From Vicia villosa (lineage: Eukaryota > Streptophyta > Magnoliopsida > Fabales > Fabaceae): 64,000 nt of DNA. The stretch lies in contig NC_081185.1 in assembly GCF_029867415.1 (NCBI RefSeq), forward strand, positions 119,329,987 through 119,393,986. The letters are read 5' to 3'. Of this stretch, positions 19,601 through 32,149 are shown in pieces. The notes under the pieces were generated by a model that had not been told where the DNA came from, did no database searches, and saw only the letters and a program-made list of their open reading frames with translations. How positions within the stretch are numbered: position 1 is the stretch's first letter; every line of letters starts with the position of its first letter. The translations under genes were made by a program, and so were the position numbers.

Positions 19601-22506
19601 ATGTGGTGCTTTCCCCTCATCCTGTCAAGAAGAGATTTTAAACGTGTAAGTTACAACTGTAAATTAGCACACAGCAATACACCATAGGTTAATGAGGCTA
19701 AACAAAAGGCTATGAGAAAAACTGGAACTTATGGTAATGAGTAACAACGTATGAAGTTTTACACACCCAGAGTCATGTCCGAACAAGAGGATGGAGATCA
19801 TTAGAAAACAAGGATTGCATCGTGCATCATATAAATTTATTTTTGTGTCTTTGATTTGCATGGGGAAAAGAAGAAATCAATCTTCCTTGATACCAAGCAT
19901 CGGTCAGAACATTAATGAGCAGCATTTATGAGGAGGACACAACAACAACCATGTCCAACTACTTTTTTTGTAGCCGTCAGAACAAATATAAGAAACAAAG
20001 AGAACAAGAAGTTACACCTCATTCATTGTCTCTATTATTTTTCCTTAAACAAATTTACATAACTAACCCACACATTTTGAAGAGGAAGTTACATTCAACC
20101 CAAAAAAAGTAAAAAATAAGAGCTAAAGCACATTTGTGGCATGAGAACTTAGTTTTCGAAATATTTGATGCTCCGGATGTCTAGGATTTGATTTTTTCGT
20201 AGCACAGAGTATGACTGACATACTCCCTTCGGTCTCAAATATAAGCAAATTTGCAAAAAAGCTCACCCTTTAAGGAGAATGTCTCAATGCATTTAATTCT
20301 TACACTCTTTCTAATTTTCTGCTTTGGAAGTTGTTGCAAACATTTAAAATGTAAAAAAATTGTAGGGGTATATTTGGAATAGTGACATTGAATGTAATAA
20401 ATATAGATTTTTTTTGCTTATATTTAAGACCATAGAAAAAAAATTGTTGCTTATATTTGAGACAGGAGGGAGTATTGTCTAAAGAATAAGATTGTGACGG
20501 CAGTGAACAGTTACCACGAGAATGAAATAAAAAATGTCCTTGCATCTTGTTGAAACACGAGACACTAAAATTTCACCAAGATTTGAATGCAAAAACTTTT
20601 AGGTCAATGACAATTCAATCCAGCCAGACCTCCATTTGACCAGCAGGGCTCCAAAATAGAGGAAATTTATAGTTTTAAAAGCTGAAGCAGATTAACTTTT
20701 AAGTACAATTAGCACAGCACAACTCAAACTCAGGCACCTGCAACTGAAAATATGTTGTATCAAAGCCTGCTCCGAGTGATAATATCTGCATCTTTGTTGG
20801 GCCATTTTCATCAGTCTTTTTCTCAACATCAAGAAACTGGTAGAGAAGTTTCCGGAGGGCAGCCCAACGAGAAAAGTAACCTATACTCAAACAACTAAAA
20901 AAATTAACAAGCTACTGATTTGAAGAGTAGGTACTTACATAAGTCAATTCCTTAAAGAAGCTAAATCCTACCGCGATTAATAATTGGAGATCTCCTTACA
21001 GGCCTTCTCACAAATAAATGAATGTAATCATCTTTCATGTATCCCTTTTTCACACATGACCTACATGATACATCCAGTTTATGGGGAGTAAATATTCATC
21101 ATGTAAAAAAAACATCTATAATTCATTTAAACTTTAATAAACTGAATACAAGACGAAAAATTGTGAGAAGAAAGAAGAAGAATATCAACATTATCAAAAC
21201 CAATGTTACATTACATGGATTTGCAATATAGTATGAGGAGACTTTTCAATACACGGAATGGACAGGTAGACCTAAATCAGTTCACTACTACGGACCAAGT
21301 TCTTTTAAAGTTGGGTTCTTATGCATGAAATTCAATCTATATTATTAAGCGGTAAAAGTATTTTTGGATAGACTCATCTTCCATTTTAGAAAACTAACCA
21401 AAGCCCATAATATATTTTCTTCAATTCTTGTTCTCTCATGTTTTATATTAATGTATTTGGGGATTCAAACTTACGACTCTCTCTCAAAAAAAAAGAGAGA
21501 GAAAAATATCCTCTTCACTTCCTCTCTCCATTTCTCCAATCCATTACTTAAGTTTTGGAGCGGTTTGAGGAATATAGAGGATTTTGTACCCTACCTAATG
21601 TATGTTAGCTTTAACTTTTGGAAGAGGCAAAAGCAACTCTAGAGGTATAGAATTGATTTCGGAATGATTGAGGTGTTTGGTTCTTCTAAAGTAGAATTGA
21701 TTCTGCCTCCATACTTGATTTTATTTGAAACTAGAACTTGTAGCTTTTGATTTTAAATGTGATTTTTACATTGAAATTTAATGTTCAACTCACTTATACA
21801 TAAATTTACCCAAACATAAATCACTTTACCTTCAACTCACTTTTACCTATAATCAATTCATTCAAAATCAATTATTTTCACCGTAGAACCAAACACACTA
21901 ATGTCACACTATCATGCTTATATTCCAAAAACTAAAGTAATGAAGGAATTTGAGAGAATAAGAAATGAAGAGGATTCATTCCCTAAGATAAGAGGTATAC
22001 TATAATCATTGTCTAGCTATTGCATCTATCACAACATAGGTTTAAACACATCAGCTTTTAGATAGATATGTTTCTAATCTACCAAAAAAAAAGGTAAAAA
22101 AAACTGCAATGGTGTAGAATAAGCAAAATCTCAAAGAACTTAAAATGTAACAATAATCAATTAATCATCATATGCATGAAAAACTTAAATTGTAGCTGAC
22201 TTAAAAAGCTAAAAAACAATACATAGGATGTATCATACTCCACTTTAGGAACAATTCGGATTGGCAATCATGTTCACAAGTCATTATACAAAGAGAAACA
22301 ACATTGCATGATTCCGAATGTACCAAAAATGGAAATCTGAAATAGGTTAAAAAGATGACACAAATTGATTATGATTGTAATTTCAATTGATAAAAGGTGA
22401 AAGGGGTGTTTGCGTACAATTTACTCGCGGAAGCATCATCGTTGGTGGCTTGTACCGCTGCAGTGTTGCTGTTGTCGATGTGTGAATCGGCCAATGCATC
22501 CGCCAT
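13673..22506 (-). CDS. LCMT1: Leucine carboxyl methyltransferase 1 (PP2A methyltransferase) homologue, 13 exons
   Basis: Exons, minus strand: 22506-22418, 21060-20972, 20880-20738, 19621-19574, 19321-19240, 18823-18721, 17921-17801, 17713-17666, 16308-16225, 15134-15070, 14409-14358, 13993-13955, 13729-13673. All junctions are GT-AG, phases agree, and the total is 1020 nt (339 aa plus TGA), the usual plant length. LCMT1 uses S-adenosylmethionine to methylate the C-terminal leucine of PP2A catalytic subunits, steering holoenzyme assembly; the Arabidopsis homologue (SBI1) acts in brassinosteroid signalling (family knowledge). Seen: [23 protein letters not shown]-binding [47 protein letters not shown]. 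The start gives the usual MAD... opening, with a short leader. The introns hold a Stowaway MITE, another MITE and small duplications. No break seen. Confidence 0.95.
14422..14517. repeat. 48-bp tandem duplication in LCMT1 intron 10
   Basis: GTATCGCCAATCAG...AAACAGGCT occurs at 14422-14469 and again at 14470-14517 with one visible difference. Very recent duplication inside an intron. Confidence 0.85.
14553..14750. repeat. ~100-bp imperfect tandem duplication in LCMT1 intron 10
   Basis: Two units share GAGAATCAAGGAA, CTTTAGTATCCAATGG and TAATTAAATAGTTCC in the same order, one from about 14553 and one from about 14655. Older than the neighbouring 48-bp duplication. Confidence 0.75.
15363..15597 (-). 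other. Coding-like fragment inside LCMT1 intron 9
   Basis: On the minus strand about 75 codons stay open from 15590 to a TGA near 15363. They have balanced composition (phrases [40 protein letters not shown]), unlike the AT-rich surroundings. I do not recognise the protein. It may be a captured gene fragment or a transposase scrap, since nearby sequence (15850-15925) holds tandem CCCACTATCC words and a GC-rich patch. It is not part of LCMT1. Confidence 0.35.
20223..20472. mobile_element. Stowaway-type MITE in LCMT1 intron 3
   Basis: TA flanks (20221-20222, 20473-20474). The ends are CTCCCTTCGGTCTCAAATATAAGC and an inverted TTATATTTGAGACAGGAGGGAG. The 250-bp body carries an extra inner copy of TTATATTTAAGACCATAG near its right end, as if two right ends were present. 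Confidence 0.8.
21673..21896. mobile_element. MITE with 12-bp perfect ends in LCMT1 intron 1
   Basis: GTGTTTGGTTCT at 21673 and AGAACCAAACAC at 21885-21896 are exact inverted copies. The interior has the AGAATTGATTCTGCCTCC and AATCAATT words also seen in the MITE at 12131-12456, so the two are likely one family. Confidence 0.65.
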
Positions 22507-22698
22507 TGTTGAGTTGAATCAGGAATGAAGGTGATTTCTCTTTTGTTAGGTTTTGCCTGCGAATTGAAAAACAACAGAGACTCGTCTTCTTCTATCTTTT
22601 TCTCTTTCTTAATTGCAGATTTATTTTTCAATTTTAGACCTCTAATTTTTACATTTTTAAAATTTAACCCACCTCCCTAAACTAAAGTTTTGATAATA
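22507..22698 (-). promoter_or_regulatory. LCMT1 5' UTR and truncated upstream region
   Basis: Only 192 bp separate the LCMT1 ATG from the end of a Helitron. The first part (CCTTCATTCCTGATTCAACTCAACA on the coding strand) looks like a leader. No clear TATA box. The remaining promoter must be very short or lie in Helitron sequence. Confidence 0.5.
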
Positions 22699-25259
22699 CT
22701 AGATTGTTGGCCCGTGCGATGCACGGTTATTTCAAAATTGAAATTTATAATATTAATATTTATTTTATTATGATAATATATTAAATTATTTTATTAAAAT
22801 ATTATTCTGTTATATAAGCTTATTTTTTATTTATCATAAAAATTAAAATATTCATAATATTATTAATATAATAACACAAAATTTTAAATAAATCTTTTAT
22901 TAATATTAAAATTAGTCTTATACTGCCACATATTGTCGAATTAGTAAACTTTTATTAATATAAAATTAGTATAATTTTATTCATAATAATATTAATATAA
23001 TAACATGTGCGAGTGAGAGAAGTAAAATAATATGAAAATAAATTCACAAAAAAATTAATAATAGGAAAAAAAATTCAAAAATCAATCTAATAAAACATGA
23101 TTATATTTGCACACAATTAGATCATTGACAATTATTTTTTAAATTTTACGTTGTGAGTTTATAAATTTCAATTATCACTATTAAAATATCTATTCATTTG
23201 TAACTTATCTAAAAGACTTCAATTTATGTTCTTATTTTTTTATCTATTTATTAAATTTTCTTAAATATGAAAATAAGCATATATGAATGGAACATAAATA
23301 TAATTATAAAATATATGAAATGATAAAAATAATTTAGGCTATATCTTTATAAAAACTTTAACTAATTATTCAAATTAAAAATAAAATTAAAAATTCATTA
23401 ACTCTTTTTTTTTTTTTGGAAGAAGAAGGGGTTTCGCCCAAGAAACAAAATTTATTAAATTCAAATAAATTTAAAAAATAAAAATTTATATTTATAATTT
23501 TAGTTTAATTGTTCAAAAAATTATAAATAAATTTTATATCAAATGTAAATATTTTTACATATTCAAAATGATATTTTAGTCTTATACTAATTCTTTCAAT
23601 ATACACATAAATGAATATTCTATATTACATTTTATTATATTGACTTAATTAAAAAATAATAAAATATTTTTTATTGAACACATTGCGATGAAAATGATAA
23701 AATTTTATAAATAAATATTATCATAAACAATTATCACTATTCTATCAAATACAAATTATAAAAAAAAATTGTGTTTAAAATTACAAACAAACAACGTTCT
23801 AAAAGTCTCAGGAAATATACTATATTTTAAAATTGATGGTAGATGCTATCTCCCACTTAAATTTTTCGCTTGATCTTGGCTTCATTGTCCAAATATAATA
23901 TATTTTTTCATTTACCATGACTGTGACCATTCCATCTGCATTATAATTTTTTCCGTCTCAATTTTTTAGAGTCCATGTGCAGTAGCCCGCCTTGCACGCC
24001 CTCAAAGACGGCCCTGCAAATACACAAAGAAAACATAATTATAAATTCTAATTATGAATGAAATACAAATGCATAATATGAATACACAATAAAAATATTT
24101 TTCTGCACACACAGAATACAATCTCTTCCATCAAAGAATTTTCATATGAGATAAGAGGTTCTAAAAAAGACATATTTATAGTGAATCAACATTTTTAATT
24201 TCATTAGAATTGAAAAGTCTAAATTTTTTATCATTACCAATGACATAAAAAGTAGGTTTCAATTTTTATTACAATTTATTATAGGAGTTATACATAATAA
24301 TTTTATGCAATAATTATTATTTTAATTTTGTCATTATTATAATTGTATAACGTTTGATATTTATTCTTATTCTTAATTTTTTTAATTTAGAAAATTTATT
24401 CTTAACATAAGCAGTTACATATTGATTATTATTATTCTTAGTATTTATTATTTTTTAAATAGTATATTCATAATCTTCATTTCCAATATTGAGTTGATCC
24501 ACCCTTTCCATCTTTCTTCTTTTTCGTTTATTTTATTTTGATTGTATCTGAATTAAATATATTATTATTCTTAGTATTTATTATTGTTTAAATGGTATAT
24601 TCATAATCTTTATTTCCAATATTGAGTTGATCCACCTTTTCCATCTTTCTTCTTTTTCGTTTATTTTACTTTGATTGTATCTGAATTAAATATAAAATTG
24701 ATTATTTAATCCTAAAATTTAATAGATAGAAATTTTTTTAATCTTTGTATGTATGTTAAATTCCTTAGGTTAAAATATATATTAAAATGCTTTCTAAAAT
24801 TATATAGATTATTTATAAAATTTTAAATACTTATAATTTATATATAAAATTTTAAATACTTATTTTTAAATGAATTCTAAAATTATATATATAATTTAAA
24901 TACTTATTTTTTGAGGTTTTCCTATTATTAGTAGGATTATTCTTAAACCTTAAAATTTAAATACTTATTTTAAAAATATATTCTAAAATTATTTAGAAAA
25001 TTTAAATACTGATTTTTTGAGGTTTTAATATTGATTGTTGGAGAATTCAATTCTTAATTTTTGAAATAATTATTAATTTTAAATTTCAAAATTGTACAAT
25101 TATAATAATTATTATATTAATATTTATTTTAATAAAAGGTTTGTATAATTAGGATTTTTATTTAGAATTGTTATCAAGTGACATGTGGATAATATTATTA
25201 CTAAGAAGACATGTGGCTAGGGTTGCCATCATGACTTCTTTAGATTTATAGTAAGTAGA
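22699..25259 (-). mobile_element. Non-autonomous Helitron (copy 1)
   Basis: On the minus strand it begins TCTACTTACTATAAAT at 25259 after a host A and ends CTAG at 22699 before a host T, the A/T insertion site expected of Helitrons. Close to the 3' end is a GC-rich hairpin with arms CCCGTGC and GCACGG (about 22710-22725). No Rep/helicase frame. The interior is very AT-rich and has a 133-bp tandem duplication from about 24431 (ATTATTCTTAGTATTTATTATT...). It shares its 5' end phrase GATGGCAACCCTAG with copy 2. Confidence 0.75.
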
Positions 25260-25300
25260 TGGCACGATGTTATTTTATTTTTGGATGAGAGCGAGAGGAA

Positions 25301-26089
25301 CAGTGTTTTAAAAACCGGACCGGACCGGTTGGTCGGACTGGTCGAATCGGGAATCGGTCAGGTAACCGGTCTGGTTCAATAGTCGGATCGGGTATGCCTT
25401 CAAACCAGTGAGAACCGGCGGTTTAATTGCTTTATATTTTTTTTTTTTAACTTTTTTTTTAATTTTTTTAAAAAAAAAATTTTAAACTTTTTTTATAACA
25501 TTTCTTTTAAACTTTTTTTTTTAATATATTTAGTAGTGTATTACTTAAATAACATTCTCACAGTTTTTTTCCTTAGTGACAAATTAAAAACTTTATTGTC
25601 TATTTGTTATCTTTGCTAATAAATTTTCTTAAATAGCATAAACATATTGAATTTTATTTGATTTTCTTTTTAGGAGGATCCTATTTTGAATTAAATTTGG
25701 TACACATTGGAGTTATTTTGTTATAAACTATTCAATTAGATCATGTTGTAATTAGACTTTGTTTAGATTATGTTGTAATTAGACTTTGTAATTTTTTACT
25801 ATTTTGTTATGTGTGATACCTTTGTTTAAATTTTGAATTTAAGTTATGAAATTGTGAATTTATGATATGATATTTTTTAAAAATTTAAAAGTTAGTTATA
25901 TTTTTTTAAAGACTGAAGCATCCGGTTCGACCGGTTTTATACCTATATAATGACAGGTCTATTCAACCGAGTTATCCGGTTTAATCCGGTTTGGTCGTGC
26001 GGTTCGACCAGTAACCCAGTGGTTTGACCGATAAACTAGTGACCCAGTACCCTCACCGGTTCGATGACCGATCCGATTTTTAAAACACT
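25301..26089. mobile_element. hAT-like non-autonomous element, 8-bp target duplication
   Basis: GAGAGGAA flanks both sides (25293-25300 and 26090-26097). The ends are CAGTGTTTTAAAAAC and an inverted ...TTTTTAAAACACT. Both subterminal zones are dense in ACCGG/CCGGT words (25315-25430 and 25918-26075), while the middle is AT-rich. 789 bp, no coding frame. A diverged relative lies at about 32150-32775. Confidence 0.75.
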
Positions 26090-26097
26090 GAGAGGAA

Positions 26098-26841
26098 TCG
26101 AAAAATAGGAGTCAGAAACGAGCATATCTGTTTTATTTATCTTTATGTATGTTCTATAAAAATCTAATAAATAAATAAATAAATAAATAAATAAAATAGG
26201 TAAAAATTGAGGGCTCGAACCTAAGTATGACAATATATTTCGTACTTGTGGATATCTATTCGAAATGCCCTGAAATTGATAGAGAAAATTCGTTTTGATT
26301 GAGCTTGAGTTTAAGTTTGGGTTTTTCACGATTATAAAATATGAGGACGAGTTGGATAATAGAGACACTAGTACCCACATTGAACCTGCTCCGTTTATTT
26401 TATTATGTAATTTTATTATTTAGTTTTGATAATTTAAACATATTAAATATGTGATCAATATTTTGATATTTGTATTTATTATTTATATTTTTGAAATGCA
26501 TGTGTGAAATTTTTTGAGATTATTTTATTTTATTATTTGTATGTAAGTTGATTTTGGAAAAAATGAATATTTTTATATAAAAAATTGATTTCACTAAATT
26601 GATGGTGCATGCGTAAAATTTGGACTCTACCCACGAAAAATTATGGACGATAAAGGCATGCTCGATATGCCAAACCCATTTTAGCACTCATATACATGAT
26701 TATTGTTGACATTATAACAATATAAGATTGTGACACATACGATAAATTTTTACCGCATATCCATATAACAAAATTCACAGTTTGAATTGATAACTATTAT
26801 CATATAGATCATGTGTATAAAATTTTACATCAATGGAAAAC
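26098..26841. other. AT-rich spacer with AAAT microsatellite
   Basis: No gene seen. A run of TAAA/AAAT units occupies about 26166-26196. The surrounding frame of 114 codons (minus, 26036-26380) reads through it and the hAT-like end, so I do not accept it as a gene. Confidence 0.5.
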
Positions 26842-28300
26842 TTTTTTTTGTAAGCAAGGATTAGATAAAACAGAATACTAGGAGTATTCAATCCCAGATA
26901 CAAAAGCGAGGAGAACCCCAAAAGAAAAATTACCTACCAAATAAAGCTTAGCTTATGAATTGTACAGGATCCTTACAAAACTCATAAAAATTATATTTGG
27001 CATAAGTAATTTAAAAAAAAAAACACTTCCACGCTAACACTTTTATGCTCCAAACTATATCTGAAATGTTTCACCGCTCATTCCTAAAAACCACAACATT
27101 TCTCTTCACCCAGATGCTCCAACAAACAGTTATCGTAATAACCCATTTTAAACCCTTCTTTGCTTTCAATCTTTTGAACTTAGCCAAAGCATTGAGATAA
27201 CTCCTCCACAAATTGTCCTCAATGCCCAATTCCACCCCCAATCCAACAGGAAATTGCCCCTTAAATATCCTTTGCAAAAAAACAGGAAAGTAAAACGTGA
27301 TCTAGAGACTCCTCCGAGTTTTTACAAAAAACACAACTTAATTCATATTAGGTAGAAAAAGACCTCTAACAAAGAGCAAGTTTTTTGTCAGTAATCTGTT
27401 AATAATGCATATCCATGTAAAAGCTTTGATCCTAAAGGGAATAAAAGATTTCCACATTAGAGCCGATGCCTTCTCTTTTTCCATCACGTACGTCGGCTGC
27501 AGAAAAGCATCAGCAAGATAGCCATAGCAGGATTTTACCGTAAAATCTTCCTCCAGGTTTGGTAACCACAAAAACGAATCCCCATCTTAAAATTTAGCTC
27601 AGTGTGAATCAATTGATTTTGAAGAGACTGTAGCGAATTCCAAGTATCTGATCCCTCTGCAGCATGCACCCAGAAATCCCTCCACTTCTAGAAACCGTTA
27701 ACCCAACAACCCATACCCTCCACAACCTAAAATTTTAAAACAGAGATGGCAAATAAATCAGGGAACAAACTTTTGAGGTTAACATTTCCACACCAGTTAT
27801 TCAGCCAAAACAGAATATATTTTCCCTTCCTAAGCCTGAATTTACATCTAGCCTCGAATTCTCCTTCAGTATGTCGTTTCTCCACCCCTAACGATTTCTT
27901 TCCACCATAAAGACGAGCACATATTGACACAACCAGAATTATCAAAGCAAACCTGCAAGTTCAACCTACCATATCTAGATCTTAATATTTTTAACCACAT
28001 AGATTCCTCTCCTTGCAAAATTCTCCGTCTTCACTTTAATAAAAACGCCACATTGGATTCTTCTACCAACTTGAAGCCTAAACCACCCTTCTCAGTCAAC
28101 AAACAAACAGACTCCCACTTCACCCATTGAATCTTTTTTCTTTCTTCTATCCCGCCCCAAAGTAAGGTGCACTGAATTTTGACAATTTGTGTTGCAGACC
28201 TGTACCGGTGCCCTAACAAAGAACATTGCAAGATCGTATTCAGCCGTTTATGCTTATGCTGAAGGTAGATCAACCTCTTTAATGCCAATCTTTTCATATA
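26842..28300 (-). pseudogene. LINE (L1-type) 3' fragment: RT C-terminus and zf-RVT
   Basis: Read on the minus strand from 28300: the end of a non-LTR reverse transcriptase (TLLWGGIEERKKIQWVKWESVC, then EKGGLGFK), then broken frames, then a zinc-binding reverse transcriptase domain (FTVKSCYGYL, LMWKSFIPFRIKAFTW, about 27571-27338), a last piece with VCWSIWVKRNVVVFRNER near 27071, a 3' UTR and an oligo(A) tail (T-run at 26842-26849). Frameshifts and stops separate the pieces. The 5' end is missing and coincides exactly with the Helitron boundary at 28300/28301. Confidence 0.8.
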
Positions 28301-31119
28301 CTAGTATATAACCCGCGCGATGCGCGGTTAGCTTATAATATATTATTATCATTGTATATAAGATTTTAAATTTCATCAAAATTTTAAAATTATTGTTATG
28401 TTTATGGAGTATTTTTTAAATAATTTTATTTAAGTAATTGTTATAGGTAATTTTTTAGATACATATTTTAAAAAAAATTGAATTTTAAGAATAATATAAA
28501 GGATCAATTGATTGTGTTTATAAGATTTTTTTTCTAATGAGTTTATTTGATTAATTATTGTATATGAGTTTATTATAATAGTTAAGAATATGTTGAATTT
28601 TAAAGAGTAATAAATTAGATAGATATAATAGTTAATAATATAGGAATTATAATAAGTTCTATCAATTAGTTTGTATCTTAAAAGTTTAATGATTTTTGCA
28701 TAATTTTTTTTAATGATTTTAATGAACGAATAATATATAAAACAACATTTGATTGATTGTCATTTAAACGGTTAAAGTTTCTATTAATAATAAGTAAAAA
28801 AATATAATTTCAAAAATTCTAATAGTCATCAATTATAGGTTTAGGATAATTGAGATCGATTTTTTTAAAATTAGAATTTGGTACTAACTGCAAAGTTAAA
28901 ATTTTTATTAATAGATAATGTCTTTAATATAGGAAAATGGAGTTTTAATTTTTTTTTAGAGTTATAATTTGGATTGATAAATAGTGAAAAATGTATTTTA
29001 ATATTTTTAATACGTCATTGATGGTTGAATAGGAATGTAGAAATAAAAAACAAAACTTCAAAATGATTAAAATGAAAATTAAATATCATTAATATGCACT
29101 AATTATAGTGTAAGAATCTTGATTGTTAAAAGTAGTTTCTTTAAACTAATAAAATATTTTTTTATAAAGAATAACAACATCAATTATTTCATGTTTCTTC
29201 TAAACCACAAAAATATTGTGAAGTTGAGATGAAGGAAATTTAATGAAAATTAAATATTGTTGGTATGGTTATATTCGAAAAATCATAAGTGGAAAAAGGA
29301 AATTAAAAAAATAATAATAATCTAATTGGTATGGTTATATTTGGACGAAAACATGTATAATTTTAGAAATTTGAAGATCTAAATTATTGCAAAAATTGTA
29401 TATTTCAATATTCATTCTAAGGTTGTTATGCGTAGAAGTAGAGACCGATAAATTACTTCCAAATTGGAACAGGTAAATTTATATGCATATTTATTACAAT
29501 AAAAATATACAGCATATATCAAAATAATTTTAACATAAGCATATGTATTACGGCTTTTAAAATTTAGATGCTCCAGATGATTGCAAGAGATGTATATTTC
29601 AATCTTCATTCTAAAATTGTTATTGTTAGGAGCTTGACCCGAGTAGACTCTCATTCAAATTGCAAAACCTGCAAAATAATAATGAAAAATTATATATTAC
29701 ACATATGACTATGAAATGAATTTGAATATGATCAAAATAATATTTATGAAATAAATTTGAATATGGTCAAAATAATTGAATAAAATTTATCCGGAAAAAT
29801 ATGGACATGAAATATATTTGAATAGATGTAGAAAAAGATGAACCTTTTCAGAGCTTTTGGATTTGATAAAGATAGAAAAATAAATTTTCTTTTTTAAATG
29901 GGGTAGAATAGCTCACTCATTCATCTCATTCTTTGTCAGATTATGCATCTACTTCTAAAATATACGTGCAAGGAAGAAAGTGAGTGGACATTTATATATT
30001 TAAGAAAGAAAGTGAGACAAATTGATCAATTTTGAAATAATAAATTGATATTATAGTAAGATATAAAAAAATTAACCGTTTCATATAACTCTCCATTTTC
30101 TAAACATTAATTTTACAATAATTAAGAAGATAATGCAATTAAAAAATTGTAACTGATTTTTGTTTCAAAAATAAGTTTTTTTTGAAATAAAAGATGGTAT
30201 TATTTCAAAAATAAGTTATAACTAAAAATAATATAATAATGATGACATTAAAAACAAAACAAAAAATTAAATGAAATTATTTTTATTAAAAATCTTAAAT
30301 ATTTCTTTTAACTCTTTTATCATGTGACGTTCAGGAAGTTAATAGCCCAATAATCTATTTATTATGTAACTTCCATGAATTAAAGTTGTTGAAGAGTATT
30401 ATAAATGAATTTATATCAAGTATATTTTGGAAAAAAATATTATTATTACTTTTATTTAAAATTAATTATAGTGTAATATCTTATGACCTAACATTTTTTA
30501 ATCAAAATTAAAAAGATTTAATAGTGGTAGTTGACATATGTGATTTTTCTCTATAAATTATAAAATTGAAAATATTTCAGTAAATGAATTTATTTCTATA
30601 AATAATTTAAATTAATGAAATGTTACATAGTTTAACAAACTCAAAAAATATGATTGTATTTTAATAAAAATCTTGTACTGATAATATAACATATTGTAAT
30701 AAAAAAATTATTCAATAAAAAATTTAAACTATCATATCAATTAATTTTTAGTTCCCTTTTTAAATTAATCATGAAAATTTTATTGATCATAACAATTTTA
30801 TTGATCATGAAAATGAAAGTTTTTTTAAATTTGTATTTTTATATATTTTTATTATTGTAGTGTATACAATTTTAATGGTAACAAAAATGAAAATTATTGA
30901 AAATATAATTATAAAATTTAAGAGTTAAAGTTTAAAAAATGAAAAGATATATTATTTGGTTTAGGTGATATTTTTTAATAATAATTAAATCAATTTAATT
31001 TGAAAAGCTATGAGAATGACACGTCATCTGAAAAGCTATGAGAGAATAACACATCATTCTAAAGTTAGGATTTTGTCTAGGGTTGCCATCATCACAACCT
31101 TACATTTATATTAAGTAGA
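28301..31119 (-). mobile_element. Non-autonomous Helitron (copy 2)
   Basis: On the minus strand it starts TCTACTTAATATAAAT at 31119 (host A before it) and ends CTAG at 28301 (host T after it), with a 3' hairpin of arms CCGCGC and GCGCGG (about 28312-28326). Same orientation and same terminal words as copy 1, including GATGGCAACCCTAG inside the 5' end. The interior is AT-rich with no helicase frame. Internal repeats such as TTCAATATTCATTCTAA and TTCAATCTTCATTCTAA occur near 29404 and 29588. Confidence 0.75.
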
Positions 31120-31199
31120 TATTTAAAACTAACAAAAAATTATTAAAAAACTATAGGAATATAAACAAAGAAATATAATAAATTTAAGAAGAAATTAAA

Positions 31200-31960
31200 A
31201 AAATAAATTAGTGGAATAAAGCCCGTTTAATTTTAAGAAAAATTAAAAAGAAAAACAATAAAATAGAAGTCTGTGGGATTACAAAATGTAGTTTTGAATA
31301 TAATAGAAAAAAGAGATAGTTAATTTGAAAACGTGGGTTCTGAAAAATGTGAGTTAAATTAAAAATAAAGTTAGTAGAATAAAGAAAACGTGGGTTCTGA
31401 AAAATGTGAGTTAAATTAAAAATAAAGTTAGTAGAATAAAGTTAGTTTAGGAAAAACTAAAAAAAACAATAAAATTAAAAATTAATGGGATAAAGTTAAT
31501 TTTTTAAACAAATAGTTAAAATTACTACTTAATTAATAAAATAGGATATAATAAATTGTTAAAACCAGAACAAATAATAATTAACTAATAATTAAAAAAT
31601 ATAATTTATGAAACTACACATGGTATTGAAGAATGAAATCTATGGGTTTGATCTTTTTCAGAAGAATAAAGTTAGTTTTAAGAATTAAAAAAACAATAAA
31701 ATTAGAAGTCAGTGGAATTACAAAATCTAGTTTTGAATAATATAAAAAAAGTAGTTAATTTAAAAATGTGACTTAAAAAATAACATAATAAGTTAGTGGA
31801 ATAAATTTAGTTTTAAGAAAAATGAAAAAATAACAAAACTAGAAGTTACTGGGATAAAGTTAATTTTTTTAACAAATAATTAAAATTACTACATAATTAA
31901 TAAAATATAATATAATAAATTTAAAAAGTTTGAATAAACAATAATAAATTAATAATTAAA
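31200..31960. repeat. Imperfect repeats of AAGTTAGT.GAATAAAGTTAG type
   Basis: Several loose copies of GAATAAAGTTAGTTTTAAGAA...ACAATAAAATTAGAAGTCAGTGG occur at about 31215, 31430, 31665 and 31795. A clean 57-bp tandem duplication (AAAACGTGGGTTCTGAAAAA...) lies at 31327-31440. No coding content. Confidence 0.65.
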
Positions 31961-32149
31961 TAAATATAATTTATAAAATTATTCTTAATTTTAGTGTCAA
32001 AAGTTGCTAAAATACTTAACAAAAGATTTGAATATTAATTAGAAAAATATTAATGTTTCCTAAAAAATTTATAATAAATTATTAAAAATATAATAAAACA
32101 TGTGCAATGTAGTGGAATTTAATGCTTTTATTGCTCTTTCCAACAATAT

